Shown: piece after piece, positions 1 through 5,721 of the stretch
Numbering within the stretch: position 1 is the first letter of the stretch
Layout: every line of letters begins with the position of its first letter
DNA from: Phycisphaerae bacterium
GTDB taxonomy: Bacteria; Planctomycetota; Phycisphaerae; UBA1845; Fen-1342
DNA: 5,725 nt
Assembly (NCBI GenBank): GCA_016935035.1
Contig: JAFGRR010000419.1
Span: 1-5,725, forward strand
Reading direction: 5' to 3'
The notes under the pieces: generated by a model
Databases searched by the model: none
Told to the model about the DNA's origin: nothing
Seen by the model: only the letters and a program-made list of their open reading frames with translations
Translations under genes and position numbers: made by a program

Positions 1-490
1 AGCGCAGGACCGCGGTGGCGACCGTGGACGTCGCCCGGATCATCGCTCCATCCACATCCACAGTTGTGAAGCGGCCTCGCAACGGCATCAAGACGGGGTT
101 GAACGATCCGCTTGGCCGGCGATTCTGCGCAAGGCTGCGTCGCGCGGGGGCCGACCTGCGTACGGTTCTGTGTTGGTGTGCGAGGATGAAACGAAGCGGG
201 TGCGGGGGCGCGTTGGCGGGACGGCGCAACGGAGGCGGAGCGTTCTCGGCAGACGAGGACACCATGTTTATCGGGTGTTGTCGGTAGATGCGGGGCAAGT
301 GCCATCAAGGCCGGCAAGGAGACTGGCAACCCGATGCACTTCAGGTTCATGCTGGAGAGGTGTGCTTCACACGAGCTTGTGCGGTCGGGCTTGCGGTGAA
401 CCGCTGGATGCGATGGAAGCGTAGAAGGAGTGCGGGGAAGCGTGGTGCAGGGGGCCCGAGCGGCCCTGGACGCTCTGCGGTATGTCCGGT
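1..490. other. Region with no convincing gene
   Basis: I see no supported gene here. The reading frames on both strands are short, interrupted, and rich in Arg, Gly, Cys and Trp, as expected from chance frames in GC-rich DNA. The frame beginning at GTG 15 is open from the window edge to 287. Its first 40 or so residues look mildly protein-like, but there is no recognisable family and the composition deteriorates after that. It could be the eroded tail of an upstream gene. No transposase fragment, tRNA or convincing promoter was found. Confidence 0.5.
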
Positions 491-541
491 ATACAGGGAG
501 AACTCCGGCCGCTCGCACGGCCGTAACATCTTCTCCCGTAT
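491..541 (+). promoter_or_regulatory. Compound hairpin in the upstream region
   Basis: ATAC-A-GGGAGAA (491-502) is the reverse complement of TTCTCCCGTAT (531-541) apart from one bulged A at 495, which gives an 11-bp outer stem. Inside it, CGGCCG (506-511) and CGGCCG (518-523) form a 6-bp stem with the six-base loop CTCGCA. The two nested stems pair about two thirds of the 51 bases. The following sequence (TTTGGTTATA) is only weakly T-rich, so a classical intrinsic terminator is not clear. It could be a terminator for upstream transcription, a structured leader or small RNA, or an operator. The pairing is read directly; the role is unknown. Confidence 0.5.
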
Positions 542-549
542 TTGGTTAT

Positions 550-564
550 AGGCGAATCTCGCCT
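550..564 (+). promoter_or_regulatory. Small hairpin, AGGCGA-ATC-TCGCCT
   Basis: A perfect 6-bp stem (550-555 with 559-564) closes a three-base loop 8 nt after the larger hairpin at 491-541. Together they make a two-stem element about 200 nt upstream of the beta-helix gene. A short stem like this could arise by chance in GC-rich DNA; its main interest is the tandem arrangement. Confidence 0.35.
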
Positions 565-611
565 GCAACTGACGGGGACGGAGTCTTCCCGCAGAAGCCC
601 GACTGCCCAGT

Positions 612-752
612 CTGGTCAAAATCATCAACGTATGCGAGCCTCGGTCGGACTTCCCCGAGATTGCGCCACCGATGCCAGCCGATGGTTACGCTTGGATCGC
701 CGATGATACCACGAAACATCAGGTCATGCGGCGCGTCACCGGGGCCGGGTGA
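612..752 (+). pseudogene. Possible remnant of UDP-GlcNAc 2-epimerase N-terminus (WecB-like)
   Basis: The + frame containing 612-752 is open from 573 to the TGA at 750-752, but has no ATG or GTG at a sensible place; CTG 612 sits where a family start codon would be. It reads V-K-I-I-N-V, then R, F and I-A-P-x-M at 3-4 residue steps. This follows the conserved N-terminus of non-hydrolysing UDP-GlcNAc 2-epimerases (typically KIxxVxGxRPxFxKIAPLM). The glycine and RP of that motif are altered to E and RS. A further T-x-K-H...M-x-R-V stretch at the end could match the family's TGQHxxxxM segment after a small deletion. Only about 46 codons of a family usually near 370 are present. WecB makes UDP-ManNAc for surface polysaccharides, so a relic here fits the locus. 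The family match comes from memory of the motif, not a search. The alternative is a chance frame or a diverged small ORF. Confidence 0.35.
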
Positions 753-756
753 AGGA
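752..756 (+). promoter_or_regulatory. Shine-Dalgarno site for the beta-helix gene
   Basis: AAGGA lies 5 nt before GTG 762 and supports that codon over the in-frame ATG at 777, which has no purine-rich site before it. The site overlaps the TGA (750-752) of the WecB-like remnant by one base. Confidence 0.6.
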
Positions 757-761
757 CGGAA

Positions 762-1757
762 GTGAGCGAATTCCTGATGAGAAGCCACAGCGCCGACTGT
801 GTATTGATGGTAGTGATGATCACCGCTCTGCCCGCGGCAGCGCAAGTCCGGTTGTCTTGGGCCGAGGACGCCACGCTGCCATTGCAGGACGCCATCAGTC
901 GGGGCGAGCGGGAGATCGTGGTGCCATATGAGGGCAAACCCTGGGTCATACGGCCGGTGCAACTGCGCAGCGACCTGACGATTCTTTTCGAGCCCGGTGT
1001 CGTCGTGGAGGCCAAGGCCGGGGAGTTCCGTGGCATCGCCGACAGCCTGATGACCGGGCGGGGGGTAAATCACGTTACCCTGCGCGGCTACGGCGCTACG
1101 CTGCGTATGCGAAAGGCTGACTACGCCAAGTCAGACTACAAGCCCAGTCAGTGGCGACACTGCCTGGTATTCAACAATGGCAGCACAAACATCACTATTG
1201 AGGGACTGACGCTGGCCTCTTCCGGCGGTGACGGCATCTACATCGGTGCGAACAGCAAGACTCACCCGCCGTGTCGCAACGTCGTGATCCGAAACGTGGT
1301 ATGCGACGACAACTTCCGTCAGGGCATCAGTGTCACTTCTGTGGACGGGCTGCTGATCGAGAATTGCATTCTGAAGAACACGAGCGGCAGTAATCCCCAG
1401 GCGGGCATCGACATCGAGCCGAACCTGCCGCACAACATCATCCGGAACGTTGTCGTACGCAATTGCCAGGCACTCGACAACGCGGGCAGTGGGCTGCTGG
1501 TGGGGGTCTCACACCTGGAGGCGGAGAGCCAGCCGGTGTCGATCCTCTTCGAGAATTGCCTCGTGCGCAACTCAGGGATGGCGGGAATCAGGGTCAAGGG
1601 CAAGAAGGTCGGCGGCCTGCTGCTATTCCGGAACTGCACGGTTGAGAACTCGGGTGAGTTCGTTAACTGGAACGTTCCCATACTGAGGTACGAGAACTGC
1701 AAATGGCTTCCGCGGGGAGGACCGCTGCACATCGAAGGGCATCCGAACCGGCCCTGA
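762..1757 (+). CDS. Secreted right-handed parallel beta-helix protein
   Basis: The 331-residue product starts with a short polar stretch, a hydrophobic core (about residues 13-24) and an A-A-A|Q site near residue 27, consistent with a Sec signal peptide, so it should act in the periplasm or outside the cell. The remainder has the repeating pattern of pectate-lyase-like right-handed beta-helices. Coils recur about every 20-35 residues: GGDGIYIG (155-162), NFRQGISV (184-191), GIDIEPN (215-221), GSGLLVG (242-248) and GMAGIRVKG (272-280). Five coils carry an Asn-Cys pair (201, 234, 265, 291, 312), like an internal side-chain ladder. Acidic residues D217 and E219 could be catalytic, but no lyase, hydrolase or epimerase signature can be assigned. 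The family includes polysaccharide lyases, GH28 hydrolases and C5-epimerases such as AlgG. Next to flippase and polymerase genes, a role in modifying or cutting the polysaccharide is likely but inferred. GTG 762 is preferred for its ribosome binding site. Confidence 0.88.
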   Translation: MSEFLMRSHSADCVLMVVMITALPAAAQVRLSWAEDATLPLQDAISRGEREIVVPYEGKPWVIRPVQLRSDLTILFEPGVVVEAKAGEFRGIADSLMTGRGVNHVTLRGYGATLRMRKADYAKSDYKPSQWRHCLVFNNGSTNITIEGLTLASSGGDGIYIGANSKTHPPCRNVVIRNVVCDDNFRQGISVTSVDGLLIENCILKNTSGSNPQAGIDIEPNLPHNIIRNVVVRNCQALDNAGSGLLVGVSHLEAESQPVSILFENCLVRNSGMAGIRVKGKKVGGLLLFRNCTVENSGEFVNWNVPILRYENCKWLPRGGPLHIEGHPNRP

Positions 1758-1928
1758 CGTTGTCTGCCGGGTGGCCGGCGCGCCCGGATCGCTGGCGGTT
1801 CCCGTCGGCGTTTGGGGGGTAGCCTGTAGCCCCCGTGGACGCGTGGCCGATAGATGCCTACAGATACCTGCCATCGTCCGCTGTTGGGCGCTTGGCATAA
1901 CCTATTATTCCGGCCATGGTTACGCTGT
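1758..1928. other. Intergenic region, first half
   Basis: No gene is seen. GC-rich dyads lie close behind the beta-helix stop: CCGGG/CCCGG (1767-1771 with 1783-1787) around the palindrome GGCGCGCC (1777-1784), and a G-run/C-run pair (1815-1819 with 1830-1834) flanked by GCGT (1808-1811) and ACGC (1839-1842). Neither is followed by a T tract, so a rho-independent terminator cannot be called. An AT-rich patch at about 1896-1909 stands out and is listed separately. Confidence 0.45.
1903..1908 (+). promoter_or_regulatory. Possible -10 box (TATTAT) for the flippase transcript
   Basis: TATTAT matches five of six bases of the sigma-70 -10 consensus and lies in the only AT-rich patch of the gap. No good -35 box sits at 16-18 nt; TTGGGC (1884-1889) is too close at 13 nt. 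A start near 1915 would give a leader of roughly 160 nt containing all the dyads at 1929-2052. A sigma-54 reading around TTGGCA (1892-1897) fails because the GC of the -12 element is absent. Confidence 0.22.
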
Positions 1929-1955
1929 CGGCGGTCGTTTGCAACGAGACCGCCG
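1929..1955 (+). promoter_or_regulatory. Inverted repeat CGGCGGTC / GACCGCCG
   Basis: An 8-bp perfect stem (1929-1936 with 1948-1955) encloses an 11-base loop. The loop can itself fold as CGTT-TGC-AACG (1936-1946) if the last outer pair opens, making a longer, nearly continuous hairpin. It directly abuts the palindrome at 1956-1970. It is likely part of a structured leader or an operator; the role is not established. Confidence 0.5.
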
Positions 1956-1970
1956 GGGCCCCTGGGGCCC
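1956..1970 (+). promoter_or_regulatory. 15-bp palindrome GGGCCCC-T-GGGGCCC
   Basis: Seven bases on each side of T1963 are perfectly complementary. As RNA this can form a 6-bp all-GC stem with a CTG loop. It follows the previous inverted repeat without a gap and overlaps the next one by two bases, so at most some of these structures can form at once. Confidence 0.45.
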
Positions 1971-2001
1971 TGTGGATGAAATCGAGTTCCGCTTCCACAG
2001 G
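1969..2001 (+). promoter_or_regulatory. Inverted repeat CCTGTGGA / TCCACAGG
   Basis: An 8-bp perfect inverted repeat (1969-1976 with 1994-2001) has a 17-base spacer, inside which GAA (1978-1980) and TTC (1987-1989) can also pair. A purine-rich GAGGAAGAG tract follows, but no in-frame start codon sits at a useful distance from it. The repeat could be a protein-binding dyad or a leader hairpin. Confidence 0.45.
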
Positions 2002-2026
2002 AGGAAGAGTGTTGTTGCCTGAGTAC

Positions 2027-2052
2027 GCGAGCTAGGCCCGGGCCTCGCTCGC
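2027..2052 (+). promoter_or_regulatory. 26-bp near-perfect palindrome upstream of the flippase start
   Basis: The core AGGCCCGGGCCT (2034-2045) is a perfect 12-bp palindrome. It is flanked by GCGAGC (2027-2032) and GCTCGC (2047-2052), which are also complementary. Only the pair 2033/2046 (T and C) breaks the symmetry, so 12 of 13 base pairs match. With no spacer, it has the form of an operator for a dimeric regulator. As RNA it would make a very stable hairpin ending 6 nt before the Shine-Dalgarno sequence, which could affect translation of the flippase. Confidence 0.6.
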
Positions 2053-2058
2053 CCGATT

Positions 2059-2064
2059 GGGGAG
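2059..2064 (+). promoter_or_regulatory. Shine-Dalgarno site deciding the flippase start
   Basis: GGGGAG lies 8 nt before GTG 2073. The earlier in-frame GTG at 2064 overlaps this site and would have no spacing. The later in-frame ATG at 2103 has only a weak TTAGG before it. GTG 2073 is therefore the best supported start. Confidence 0.55.
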
Positions 2065-2072
2065 TGTCGGCC

Positions 2073-3449
2073 GTGCGCCCCATCACCGAAGCGGTTAGGC
2101 CCATGTCCGTGGGAGTTCAGTCCACCCAACCCGGCGCCCCGCGGAGGCTCAGCCTCCGCCGGAACTTCTCCTGGACGTTCGTCGGCAACCTGACCTACAC
2201 CGTCGCGCGGTGGGTCATGTTGATGGTGCTGGCGAAGCTGGGGGATGCGAGCGCGGTCGGAATCTACGCGCTGGGCCTGTCGGTGTGCGCACCCATCGAG
2301 TTCTTGACGAGCCTGCATTTGCGGCCCGCGCTCGTGACAGACACGAAGCACGAGTACACCTACGGGCAGTACATCGGCCTACGCCTCGCGAGCGCCACGA
2401 TGACGATGATCCTGGCAGCCGTGGCGGCGCTTGTCTTTCTGAGGAGGGACACGCTCGAGACCCGACTCGTCGTCATCATTCTCGGCGTCGGCACGGCCAT
2501 CTTCGGCGTGCGCGAGATCTTCATGGGCATCAGCGAGAAGAATGAGCGCATGGACGTGAGCGGGCAGTCGCAGATGCTGTTGTCGGTGGTGGCGCTGGTG
2601 GCGTTCACGGTCGCGTTTCTGCTGAGTCGCTCCGTGGTGTGGGCGGCTCTGTCTCTGGTCGTGGCACGGCTGACCGTGCTTCTGGCCCACGACATTCCCA
2701 GGGCCCGGACGGTGGTGGCCCAACACGTTCATCCGGGTGAGTCGTTGTCGTTCCGTCCCGACTGGTCGCGGGCGATGCTGGGCCGTCTCTTCCTGCGTGT
2801 GTGGCCACTGGGGTTGGCGATGGCCATCGGTTCCTTCACCAACAACACGCAGCATTACTTCCTGAAGGGCTATCACGGCGACGCGTCCCTCGGGTACTAC
2901 GGAGCCATTGTTGCCCTGACGCAGGGCGCGACCATTCTCATGAACACACTTGGGATTGCCGCGAGCCCGCGCCTGGCGCAAGTCTACGTCAGCAATCGCC
3001 GGGGCTTCTACCGGCTCTTTCTCAGGCTGCTGGGTATTGCCCTGGGACTCGGACTGGCCTTCACCCTCGGAGCGGCGCTGTTCGGGGAGTGGATCTTGTC
3101 GCTCGTGTTCACGCCGGAATATGCCCAGTACGCGGACGAGCTCGTCTGGCTGGCGATCGCGACGACGTTCATGTTCGCGGCGTCTATGATGAGCACGACG
3201 CTGACCGCGACCCGCGCGTTCGTCGCGCAACTCTGCGTCTGGTTCGTGGTGGCGCCGCTGACGGTCCTGGTGTCCTGGCTGCTGGTTCCGACGTTCGGGG
3301 TGCAGGGGGCCGTCTGGGGACGGACCGCGTCGATGCTCATACTCCTGATTGCCATCACCACGTCACTGTTCACTGTACTGCGGCGTGCCGCACGTGATCA
3401 AGCCCGCATGGTGCGTCCTGACGTCAATGCGCCGGAGACTGAGCCATGA
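2073..3449 (+). CDS. Wzx-type polysaccharide flippase (MOP superfamily)
   Basis: The product (458 residues from GTG 2073) is an integral inner-membrane protein with about 12 hydrophobic segments separated by short Arg-rich loops, the size and layout of PST/Wzx flippases in the MOP exporter superfamily. After about 30 polar residues, the family's typical first helices appear: a basic RRN leading into FSWTFVGN, then a stretch ending in AKLGD, followed by a second segment of the VGIYALGLS type. A central amphipathic region (SFRPDWSR...) precedes the second half, and a basic tail closes the protein. Family members move undecaprenyl-diphosphate-linked repeat units from the cytoplasmic to the periplasmic leaflet for Wzy polymerisation. 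The downstream acetyltransferase overlaps its stop by ATGA, so the two are translationally coupled. Start alternatives are 2064 and 2103. A general lipid II flippase is less likely given the polymerase nearby. Substrate sugars cannot be told. Confidence 0.92.
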   Translation: MRPITEAVRPMSVGVQSTQPGAPRRLSLRRNFSWTFVGNLTYTVARWVMLMVLAKLGDASAVGIYALGLSVCAPIEFLTSLHLRPALVTDTKHEYTYGQYIGLRLASATMTMILAAVAALVFLRRDTLETRLVVIILGVGTAIFGVREIFMGISEKNERMDVSGQSQMLLSVVALVAFTVAFLLSRSVVWAALSLVVARLTVLLAHDIPRARTVVAQHVHPGESLSFRPDWSRAMLGRLFLRVWPLGLAMAIGSFTNNTQHYFLKGYHGDASLGYYGAIVALTQGATILMNTLGIAASPRLAQVYVSNRRGFYRLFLRLLGIALGLGLAFTLGAALFGEWILSLVFTPEYAQYADELVWLAIATTFMFAASMMSTTLTATRAFVAQLCVWFVVAPLTVLVSWLLVPTFGVQGAVWGRTASMLILLIAITTSLFTVLRRAARDQARMVRPDVNAPETEP

Positions 3450-4093
3450 GCCTGAGGGAAGCGGTCTTCGCGGACTATGAGGCGGCCAAGAGAGGCACCG
3501 TCCGGGCCAGCTGGCTACGCGTGACGCTGGGGCTGATGCTGCACAGCGCGTTTCGCGGCGTCTTTCTGTATCGGCTGGGACACCGCATGGCGGGCGGGCA
3601 ACTCGGACGCCGATCACGTGTCTTCAATCGCCTCGTCCAGCTGTTCTCCGGGTTGGGGATCAGCACGGGGGCGGAGATCGGCCCCGGCCTGCTGTTGCCG
3701 CACCCGCAGGCGATTATCATCGGGGAGTTTTCTGTGATCGGGGCCCGGGCCCGGATCCTGCATGGCGTCACGCTCGGTGGCGCGGGCCGCAAGAATGCGG
3801 ATGGGCAGTCGCAGCCCCGCGTCGGTGACGATGTCACCATCGGTGCCGGGGCCGTGCTGATCGGGCCCATCACGATCGGTGATCGCGTGAGCATCGGCGC
3901 CAACGCTGTGGTCACAACGGACGTGCCCAATGACTGCACGGTGGCGGGCAATCCCGCCCGCATCATCCGGATGGGCACGCGGCGGGTCGGGTTGCTGGAA
4001 CAGCACGGTGAGCCAGGACAAACGTTACGGGACATGGTCAGCCGCCTGGAGGCGCTGGAGGCACGCTTGACCGCGCTGGAGACGCGACGCTGA
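3446..4093 (+). CDS. O-acetyltransferase, serine acetyltransferase/WcaB-like (left-handed beta-helix)
   Basis: The 215-residue product has an alpha-helical N-terminal part (1-65) followed by hexapeptide repeats (about 70-175) of the left-handed beta-helix fold seen in CysE-type acetyltransferases. These use acetyl-CoA in the cytoplasm. The signature GxGLLLPHPQAIIIGE (79-94), ILHGVTLGG (104-112) and VAGNPARII (167-175) match the family. H86 aligns with the catalytic His158 of E. coli CysE. By eye, residues that bind or orient serine in CysE are replaced: Asp143 by G71, Asp157 by P85, and Arg192-His193 by S122-Q123. A sugar O-acetyltransferase, as in colanic acid WcaB-type proteins, is therefore more likely than cysteine synthesis. 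The C-terminus (193-214) is a short Leu-heptad coiled coil that may aid trimer or hexamer assembly. GGAG (3434-3437) lies 8 nt before the ATG, inside the flippase gene, and the ATGA overlap implies coupling. Confidence 0.9.
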   Translation: MSLREAVFADYEAAKRGTVRASWLRVTLGLMLHSAFRGVFLYRLGHRMAGGQLGRRSRVFNRLVQLFSGLGISTGAEIGPGLLLPHPQAIIIGEFSVIGARARILHGVTLGGAGRKNADGQSQPRVGDDVTIGAGAVLIGPITIGDRVSIGANAVVTTDVPNDCTVAGNPARIIRMGTRRVGLLEQHGEPGQTLRDMVSRLEALEARLTALETRR

Positions 4094-4209
4094 ATGGGTG
4101 CCTGCCCTCGCACGCCGCACCGGCGCGGCCGAAGACACGGTGCGAAACCTCTGGCAACGGTCAAGCACGCGGCGCCAATCGGCGTGCGCGTGACGCAGGC
4201 TGAGCAACA
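4094..4209 (+). other. 116-nt spacer with two inverted repeats
   Basis: The gap between acetyltransferase and polymerase holds CGCACCG / CGGTGCG (4116-4122 with 4138-4144, 15-base spacer) and GCACGC / GCGTGC (4165-4170 with 4182-4187); the latter region can alternatively form CGCC-AATC-GGCG (4173-4184). No T tract follows, so termination is not indicated. They may be mRNA processing or stability structures within one operon. The polymerase start has only a weak upstream purine site (CTGAG, 4200-4204). Confidence 0.4.
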
Positions 4210-5721
4210 ATGACAACGGACTTATTTTCCGAACCGGCACCGGCGGCGCGGACCTCCGGGAGGATTCTAGCCGCGGTCCTGCTGTTGATTCTGCTTGGGG
4301 CGGTGTTGGCGGCCAGCGTGGCGCCAAGGGACCTCTCGCGGGCGTTCCTGGGGATCTGCACATTCACGGCGTTGGGGATACTCGTCCTTCAGATTGTCCA
4401 CGTGGCCACCGGCAAGGAGCGTGCGAACTGGATGTCCGTGGACATTCTGTTCATGTTGTCCTACCTGATTGTGCATTACGTCTATACGCTGTTCTGGCTG
4501 CTGGGTGTGGCTCCCAGCGAGAACGAGATCTGGTATGCCCAGAGCGTGGTCTGCTACTCGGCGGCCGTCTCGCTGGCGGGGCTGGCGGCTTTCGGCTTCG
4601 GATTCAACTTGCCGTCGGCCCGCTACGCTTGGCCGCAACGTGGCGCGATCTGGGACGTGGCTACGCTCCGCCGTTGGAAAGTCGTTGGCCTGGGGGTCTT
4701 CTTCTGCGGTGCCGTGTCAACCGTGATCTGGCTCATGTTGGCGGGGGAGTCACTGGACGTCGGAGGCTACGTCCACGCCAGCGAACTGCCCTACGCGGCG
4801 CGGATTTCGTTCCTCGTGTCTGAGGTGTTGCTGCGACTCGGCCTCGCGGTAGTCACGGTGGCCGCCGGCCAGTTGACCGGGCGGTGGAAGATTGGGTTGG
4901 TACCCAAGATCGGCTTCGCGGTGTTCATTGGCTGGTTGCTGGTGCTGGGCGATCGCTCCGCCGCGACGGGCATCGGCGTGCTGGTCCTCGCCGCTTACTC
5001 CGAATACGTTAGGCGCATCTCGCTGAAGTTGTTTGTCCCAGCCCTCCTGGTTGGCATCGTGATGCTGGGGGTGGTTCGTATGACGCGGCATGCGGCGGAT
5101 CGCTCGGTCACGAGCTTCATCGAGACGGCGCGGGCGCAATCCAGCGAGATTGGCTGGCAGTCAACGTTGCTCAACTTCGGCGGCAGCGTGATGACGCTGC
5201 ACGCGGCCACGCACACGTTCCCGTCCCAGCAGGGTTACTACTACGGGAAGCTGCAGGTGTCGCCAGTCATTGGCATCATTCCGTTTACTCGCCAGATTCT
5301 GCCGCCCGAGAAGGGGTTCGTCACCAGCGCGCGCGTTCTCACGGAGTTGATCAACAAGCCCTCGCAGAAGTGGGGTCGCGGTACGACGGTGACGGCCGAT
5401 CTGTACTGTGATTTCGGCCTGCCAGGTGTGGTCATTGTGCTGTTCTTCGTCGGGATACTGTGCAAACGCGTGCAGCAACGAGCGCGCGCCTCCAATTCGA
5501 TTACGTGGGCGGTCGCACACGTGGCCATCATTGCCACCATGGCTCTTATGCCGCGCTACGCGGTCTCCGGGCTTGTACGCAGTGTGCTATGGCCCGTGCT
5601 GGCGGTCTACGTCGTGAGTTGGATCTTCGGGCTGCCGCGGAATGCCACGCTGGCGGTACGGCCCACTTGGTGGTGGCCAGCGGAGCGGTCGCGGGTCGAC
5701 ATCAGGTCGACCTGCGGATAG
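4210..5721 (+). CDS. Wzy-type O-antigen/exopolysaccharide polymerase
   Basis: The 503-residue product is a polytopic membrane protein with roughly 11-13 hydrophobic segments, starting with a strong one at 18-37. It fits the divergent Wzy polymerase group (O-antigen polysaccharide polymerase). Visible landmarks are GDRSA (247-251) at the end of a membrane segment, FGGSVMTL (323-330), GYYYGKL (342-348) inside the long extracytoplasmic loop (about 292-390), and GTTVTADLYCDFGLPGVVI (391-409) entering the next helix, a pattern common in these polymerases. Arginines such as R249, R293, R361 and R449 are candidates for binding sugar-diphosphate intermediates. The enzyme would join lipid-linked repeat units delivered by the flippase on the periplasmic side. 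The basic, Trp-rich tail (485-503) is unlike the rest and is probably cytoplasmic. ATG 4210 is chosen because it directly precedes the first helix; its ribosome site is weak. Sequence divergence in this family makes the exact subfamily uncertain. Confidence 0.85.
   Translation: MTTDLFSEPAPAARTSGRILAAVLLLILLGAVLAASVAPRDLSRAFLGICTFTALGILVLQIVHVATGKERANWMSVDILFMLSYLIVHYVYTLFWLLGVAPSENEIWYAQSVVCYSAAVSLAGLAAFGFGFNLPSARYAWPQRGAIWDVATLRRWKVVGLGVFFCGAVSTVIWLMLAGESLDVGGYVHASELPYAARISFLVSEVLLRLGLAVVTVAAGQLTGRWKIGLVPKIGFAVFIGWLLVLGDRSAATGIGVLVLAAYSEYVRRISLKLFVPALLVGIVMLGVVRMTRHAADRSVTSFIETARAQSSEIGWQSTLLNFGGSVMTLHAATHTFPSQQGYYYGKLQVSPVIGIIPFTRQILPPEKGFVTSARVLTELINKPSQKWGRGTTVTADLYCDFGLPGVVIVLFFVGILCKRVQQRARASNSITWAVAHVAIIATMALMPRYAVSGLVRSVLWPVLAVYVVSWIFGLPRNATLAVRPTWWWPAERSRVDIRSTCG
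5691..5715 (+). promoter_or_regulatory. Hairpin at the 3' end of the polymerase gene
   Basis: GCGGGTCGAC (5691-5700) pairs with GTCGACCTGC (5706-5715) through ten positions, one of them a G-U pair, around the five-base loop ATCAG. It ends 3 nt before the TAG stop. A terminator or an mRNA 3' stabilising stem is possible, but the window ends too soon to see a T tract. Confidence 0.35.

Noticed and set aside
1..44. Possible start of a minus-strand gene running off the left edge (ATG at 42-44, then 13 codons)
   Set aside because: Too short to identify; the purine-rich stretch before it is suggestive but not enough.
15..287. + strand frame of 90 codons at the left edge, starting GTG
   Set aside because: No recognisable family, no clear ribosome site, and Arg/Gly/Cys-rich composition in its second half; at best an eroded gene tail.
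546..1073. Minus-strand frame of 175 codons across the beta-helix 5' end
   Set aside because: It overlaps a well supported gene with signal peptide, and its His/Gly/Pro-rich translation is typical of an antisense shadow.
1892..1907. Sigma-54 promoter suggested by TTGGCA
   Set aside because: The GC dinucleotide needed ten bases after GG in the -12 element is absent (TA instead).
1319..2104. Minus-strand frame of 261 codons antisense to the beta-helix gene and gap
   Set aside because: Low-complexity Arg/Pro/Ser-rich translation with no domain; long antisense frames are expected in high-GC DNA.
2379..3230. Minus-strand frame of 283 codons antisense to the flippase
   Set aside because: Extremely Arg/His/Gln-rich and without hydrophobic core; it mirrors the codon structure of the flippase.
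2801..3397. + strand frame of 198 codons inside the flippase
   Set aside because: Out-of-frame shadow; the flippase frame has the membrane segments and the coupled stop.
2564..3815. Shared 12-base stretch GGGCAGTCGCAG in flippase and acetyltransferase genes
   Set aside because: Single short match encoding the same Gly-Gln-Ser-Gln in both genes; no wider repeat around it.
3823..3837. Inverted repeat GGTGAC-GAT-GTCACC
   Set aside because: It lies inside a conserved hexapeptide-repeat coding stretch and is explained by the encoded Gly-Asp-Asp-Val-Thr residues.
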